Notes under the pieces: model-generated
Databases searched by the model: none
Told to the model about the DNA's origin: nothing
The model's input: only the letters and a program-made list of their open reading frames with translations
Made by a program: the position numbers and the translations under genes
NCBI RefSeq assembly: GCF_017639205.1
Contig: NZ_CP071139.1
Location: 6,199,501-6,263,500, forward strand
DNA: 64,000 bases
Direction of reading: 5' to 3'
Origin: Streptomyces nojiriensis
GTDB lineage: Bacteria > Actinomycetota > Actinomycetes > Streptomycetales > Streptomycetaceae
In this document: positions 60,823 to 64,000 of the stretch, one piece after another
Layout: each line of letters starts with the position of its first letter
Numbering within the stretch: the first letter of the stretch is position 1

Positions 60823-62751
60823 TCAGCGCTTGAGGACCGGGGCGGCGATGACGGCGTTGCCGCTGTTGCGGCAGCCCTCCTCCACCTTCAGGCGCAGGCG
60901 CAGGGCCCCCTTGATGTCCAGGGACTTGGTGACCGGCTTGCCCAGGTGGACGGCCTCGGAGAAGAGGGCGGGCTTGTCGTCCACGGAGACGGTCACCCGG
61001 GCCTGTTCCATGGTCGAGCCGTCGTCGACGCCCACGGTGAACTCCAGCGTGGACCAGGCGCGGTTCACGTCGTACTCGATCGTCGCACCGTAGTAGCAGC
61101 TGCCGAGGAGGGCGGCTCCGTACTCCTTCGTGTTCAGCTTGGCCGAGCCCACTTCGAAGTGCCGTACCGCTCCGACCGAGGACAGTACGGTCAGATCGGC
61201 CACGTTGCTGTCCTTCACCGAACCGGGTGTCCCGGGGCTCGACGAGGCCTCCGCGGTGGCGGACTCCCCGGGAGAGGCCTCGGCGGGCGTGGGGTCGGCG
61301 GACCCGGTCGCCCGCGCCGACGGCGCGGAAGCCGACGCCGGCGCCTGCGGCGCGCTCGTCCCGCCGGGCTTCTCGCCCCCCGCGGCGTTCTCCTTCTCCT
61401 TGTCCTTGCCGCCCAGGAGCTGTACGCCGACGACGGCGAGGGAGGCCAGCACCAGCACCGCGGCCACCGAGCCGAGGATCAGCCCGGTCCGCCGCTTCTT
61501 GGCGGGACGCGGCGGCTCGGGGGCGGGGGCCGGGGCCGGGGTCAGGTTGTACGCGGGCCCGTACCCGGCGGGTACCTGGGCCTGCACCGGCGGCACCGGC
61601 ACCGGCACAGGCTCCGGATGCGGGACGGGGACGGGGACCTGGGCGGGCGCGGGTCCCGGGGTCGGGGCCGTGGCCGGCTCCGGCTGCACGGGCTGCGCCG
61701 TCGGGGCGTACGCGGGCGGCGGCGCCACCGGCGGCGCGGTGACGGGCTGCGGCGGGACCGCCGGCGGTGGCGGCGCGGCCGGCCTGGGCGGAGCCTCCTG
61801 GGCGGCCCGCTGCGAGGTCGCGGTGGTCGTGGACACCACCGCGTGGCGGATGTCCTTCATCCAGCCGGCCAGGTTCACCGGCCGCTTCCCCGGGTCGGCC
61901 GAGTAGATCGCGGTGATCCGCGCCCGCTGCTCGGCGTCCAGCACGGCGATCTGCGGCAGCGCGGTCAGCGCCTGCGTCAGCTGCTCCGGTGTGGCGGGCG
62001 GGGACTCCCCGCTCAGCAGGAAGTACGCGATCGCCCCGAAGGCGTACCGGTCCGTGCCCGGCGTCCGCTTGCCGTCGAAGACCTCGGGCGCCGCGTAGCC
62101 CGGGGTGAACCACACCTCGGCCGTCTGGTGGTCGGCGGTCAGCTTGCTGAGGCCGAAGTCCACCAGGGTGGCCTGCCCGTGCGCGTCGACCATCACATTG
62201 CCGGGGGAGAGGTCACCGTGGACGACCTGGCGCCCGGACGGGGTGGCCTTCCCCGAGTGCAGCCAGTCCAGGACGTCGGCCAGCTGCTCCAGCGTGCGCA
62301 TCACCTCGCGCCGCTCGGCGGCGGTGGCCAGCGTCCGCTCGGCCCGCCAGTCCCGCAGGTCGAGCCCGTCGACGTGGTTCATGACCAGGACGAGCGCCCG
62401 CCCGGTCAGGGCCGAGGACTCCCCGGGCCGGTGGATCGGCGGCCCCTCGAAGTGCTCGCGCACTCCCACGACACCGGGCCGGTGGACGAACCGCAGCAGC
62501 TCGGCCTGCTCGTTCCACTTCTGGCTGATCCGGTCGAAGACGTCCGGCGTGATGGTCGTCTTGGAGTCGAGCACTTTGACGACCACGGGTTCGGATCCGC
62601 CGGCGAGTTCGATCTCGGCGAGATAGAGCACGGCCTCCCCGCCGCGCCCGATCGAGCGGAGCAGACGGTACCGGTCGGCTGCCGCGTCCGGACCGATGTG
62701 CAGGTTCTGACTGGTCAATGTCCCCCACCTCAAGGCGCTTTGAGAGGCCAT
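60823..62751 (-). CDS. Transmembrane Ser/Thr protein kinase with NPCBM-like extracellular domain
   Basis: 642 residues from ATG 62751; TTG 62718, preceded by GAGGTGGGGGACA, is a strong alternative start. The kinase domain (~residues 30-290) has a glycine loop GRGGEAVLYLAE, VVVKVLDS, catalytic loop HGDLSPGNVMV (HGD, not HRD) and DFGLS. A long Pro/Ala linker (~305-425) leads to one membrane helix (GLILGSVAAVLVLASLAVVG), then a Ser/Thr/Ala-rich stretch and an NPCBM-like beta domain (AVRHFEVGSAKLNTKEYGAALLG at its start, LRLRLKVEEGC near its end). It probably senses a wall carbohydrate or related ligand and phosphorylates cytoplasmic targets. No phosphatase is adjacent. Confidence 0.9.
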   Translation of the reverse strand: MASQSALRWGTLTSQNLHIGPDAAADRYRLLRSIGRGGEAVLYLAEIELAGGSEPVVVKVLDSKTTITPDVFDRISQKWNEQAELLRFVHRPGVVGVREHFEGPPIHRPGESSALTGRALVLVMNHVDGLDLRDWRAERTLATAAERREVMRTLEQLADVLDWLHSGKATPSGRQVVHGDLSPGNVMVDAHGQATLVDFGLSKLTADHQTAEVWFTPGYAAPEVFDGKRTPGTDRYAFGAIAYFLLSGESPPATPEQLTQALTALPQIAVLDAEQRARITAIYSADPGKRPVNLAGWMKDIRHAVVSTTTATSQRAAQEAPPRPAAPPPPAVPPQPVTAPPVAPPPAYAPTAQPVQPEPATAPTPGPAPAQVPVPVPHPEPVPVPVPPVQAQVPAGYGPAYNLTPAPAPAPEPPRPAKKRRTGLILGSVAAVLVLASLAVVGVQLLGGKDKEKENAAGGEKPGGTSAPQAPASASAPSARATGSADPTPAEASPGESATAEASSSPGTPGSVKDSNVADLTVLSSVGAVRHFEVGSAKLNTKEYGAALLGSCYYGATIEYDVNRAWSTLEFTVGVDDGSTMEQARVTVSVDDKPALFSEAVHLGKPVTKSLDIKGALRLRLKVEEGCRNSGNAVIAAPVLKR

Positions 62752-62957
62752 CAGCTTCCAGCGGGGAGGCGCGCGGGTCAATCGGAATCGGGAATCCCCA
62801 CCCGGTTCACCCTTCCACCACTCGACAGGCCTTCGGCGGCCGGTGGCGACCGGTGGCGAACGCCGGTGCCCGGACACGCCGTCGGGCGCCCGGCTCCCGC
62901 ATCCGCCCGATGGACGGCTGCCGTTCGCCGGGCGCCCGGTCGAAGGGGCGGTTCCGG
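62752..62957. other. Gap between kinase and acyltransferase genes, containing repeat copy
   Basis: Contains a further CCGTTCGCCGGGCGCCCGG (about 62921-62939) and a GTCGGGCGCCCGGC at 62881-62894. No gene seen. Confidence 0.45.
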
Positions 62958-63569
62958 TCAGCCTGCCGCCGGCGCGGCCCCCGGAGCGGCGAGGAAGGCC
63001 AGCTGCGCCGGCTTGGCCGGGAGGTAGACCTCGGGCAGGTCGATCTCCGGGAGCACGACCTGCGGTCCGAGCACGAAACCGGTGCGCTCCATGAGGGAGA
63101 TGGCCTTGGCGTTGCGGGCGTCGGGTTCGACGACCACGCGCCGCGCGGCGGCGTCGGAGAACACGAACGCGATGAAGACGGTCATCAGCGAGCCGGTGAA
63201 GCCGCGCTCGGCCGCGCCCGTGGTCGGGCCGATCAGCAGGTGCACGCCGACGTCCCCGGGCTGGACCTCGTAGCACTCGCTGACCCGGTCCTCGGCGCAG
63301 TCGTACGTCTGGAACAGGGCGACCTGCTCGCCGTCGCGGCTCACCATGAAGGCGTGGTGTGTGGTGCGGCGGTCGACGTCCTCGTAGATCTCCTGGACCA
63401 GTTCGCGGCTGGCCTCGCCCATGCCCCAGAAGCGGGCCCGCTCCTGCGTGACCCAGCTGTGGATCAGCGCGGAGTCGGCCGCCGGGTCGACGGGGGTGAT
63501 GGTGACGGTGCCGAAGCCCTCGACGACCTGGGTGAACACGGGCTGTCCGACGGAGATGGCGGAGGTCAT
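62958..63569 (-). CDS. Siderophore-type acyltransferase (Acetyltransf_8, DesC/DesH-like)
   Basis: 203 residues from ATG 63569. This is the GNAT branch used for N-hydroxy-diamine acylation (RhbD/IucB/DesC). Family landmarks are ALIHSWVTQERARFWGM, FQTYDCAEDRVSECYEVQPG, DVGVHLLIGP and VVVEPDARNAKAISLMERTG (acyl-CoA and substrate sites). The start overlaps the stop of the penicillin-acylase-like gene (ATGA), so the two are co-translated. From memory, a penicillin amidase/acyltransferase pair named desG/desH is associated with arylated desferrioxamines in some Streptomyces. None of the core desABCD genes is in this window. Confidence 0.85.
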   Translation of the reverse strand: MTSAISVGQPVFTQVVEGFGTVTITPVDPAADSALIHSWVTQERARFWGMGEASRELVQEIYEDVDRRTTHHAFMVSRDGEQVALFQTYDCAEDRVSECYEVQPGDVGVHLLIGPTTGAAERGFTGSLMTVFIAFVFSDAAARRVVVEPDARNAKAISLMERTGFVLGPQVVLPEIDLPEVYLPAKPAQLAFLAAPGAAPAAG

Positions 63570-64000
63570 ATCGATTCCTTGGTGAGCCGGGCCCAGTCGG
63601 TGACGACGGGGACGAGTTCGCACTGTGCCCACAGGGGCAGCTGGTCGCGGTGGTGGGGCGAGCCGGTGACGCCGTCCGCACCCAGCGGGACCGCCCAGAG
63701 GCTGTCCTCGCGGCGGGCGAGGTCCCAGACGTAACGGGCCGCCGACGCCCGGGCGGTGAGGTCGGTGAAACCGGGGACGGTGGAGGTGGCGTTCACGCAG
63801 TCGTGGTCGCCGCCGAGGCCGGGCCACTCCGCCGGCTCCGGGTCGGGCACGGCCTGCCAGGGGGTGAGGCGGTGCACCTGCGACCAGGGGGTGTCGGGGG
63901 TGTCGGCCGCGGCCGTCTCCTCCAGGGCGGCCCGGACGTGCGCCGCACGGTCGAGGCCGGGGACGAGGGAGGTGGTGAGCAGGCCTTCGAGGGCGTAGCC
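63566..64000 (-). CDS. Penicillin acylase family protein, C-terminal part (continues beyond window)
   Basis: The last 144 residues of a longer protein whose start lies beyond base 64000. The segment has the family's C-terminal pattern: GGDHDCVNATSTVPGFTD, a SAARYVWDLARR strand pair and the GVTGSPHHRDQLPLWAQCEL motif that corresponds to the S-G-x-x-x-S-P-H-Y-x-D-Q end of Ntn-type penicillin amidases. The catalytic Ser/Cys at the beta-chain N-terminus is outside the window. These are usually exported acylases of amide bonds. It is coupled by ATGA to the downstream acyltransferase. Confidence 0.8.
   Translation of the reverse strand, partial: GYALEGLLTTSLVPGLDRAAHVRAALEETAAADTPDTPWSQVHRLTPWQAVPDPEPAEWPGLGGDHDCVNATSTVPGFTDLTARASAARYVWDLARREDSLWAVPLGADGVTGSPHHRDQLPLWAQCELVPVVTDWARLTKESI

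Overview
The base composition (about 70-75% G+C), frequent GTG starts, leaderless-looking promoters, Tat/lipoprotein signals and gene content point to a Streptomyces chromosome. The gene order (enoyl-CoA hydratase, cabC-like EF-hand, sdaA-glyA-gcvH-gcvT, oligopeptide ABC operon, cysteine desulfurase-mnmA, ligA-rmdB-gatCAB) matches what I remember of the S. coelicolor SCO54xx-SCO55xx core region. This synteny is from memory and was not searched. I saw no rRNA, tRNA, CRISPR array or insertion sequence.

Layout. 1-4.3 kb: an envelope/exopolysaccharide group with a Wzz/Wzc-like protein that runs off the left edge, a translationally coupled WcaI-like glycosyltransferase, a nucleotidyltransferase and a CDP-alcohol phosphotransferase. 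4.35-8.5 kb: an MFS exporter and a divergent MarR regulator sharing a large palindromic operator, then glgX. 8.7-13.8 kb: a lysine/histidine-tailed surface protein with SpaA-type repeats, enclosed by two paralogous lipoprotein L,D-transpeptidases. 13.9-17.8 kb: enoyl-CoA hydratase, a small HATPase protein, and a coupled deacetylase-like/beta-propeller pair. 17.9-20.4 kb: a two-gene cyclodipeptide locus (cyclodipeptide synthase plus cytochrome P450), lower in GC than its surroundings, beside an EF-hand protein. 20.4-23.1 kb: PadR regulator, flavodoxin-like, DHFR-like and AMIN-like secreted proteins.

23.2-30.8 kb: the glycine/serine module. gcvT, gcvH, glyA and sdaA lie in one orientation behind a tandem glycine riboswitch. 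GcvT and GcvH cleave glycine, GlyA interconverts glycine and serine, and SdaA deaminates serine to pyruvate. A P-loop kinase and two SseB-domain proteins follow. 31.2-37.5 kb: a five-gene oligopeptide ABC importer. 37.6-42.4 kb: TRIC-type channel, thioesterase, cysteine desulfurase, N-acetylmuramoyl-L-alanine amidase and mnmA. The desulfurase plausibly supplies sulfur for MnmA tRNA thiolation. mnmA ends in a hairpin whose loop is a 24-base C homopolymer.

42.4-50.4 kb: more accessory content, with a secreted alpha/beta hydrolase, an XRE-NACHT-multi-TM (NLR-like) protein, a quinone-oxidoreductase-like enzyme divergent from a GlxA-type regulator, DUF1330 and unknown proteins. 49.7-60.1 kb: conserved core (SDR, MetE-like, ligA, GGDEF-EAL rmdB, gatC-gatA-small ORF-gatB). 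60.1-64.0 kb: a small membrane-linked unknown, a transmembrane Ser/Thr kinase with an NPCBM-like outer domain, and a coupled acyltransferase/penicillin-acylase pair (desH/desG-like) that runs off the right edge. Three copies of a palindromic intergenic repeat (29.07, 37.46 and 56.25 kb) are scattered through the window.
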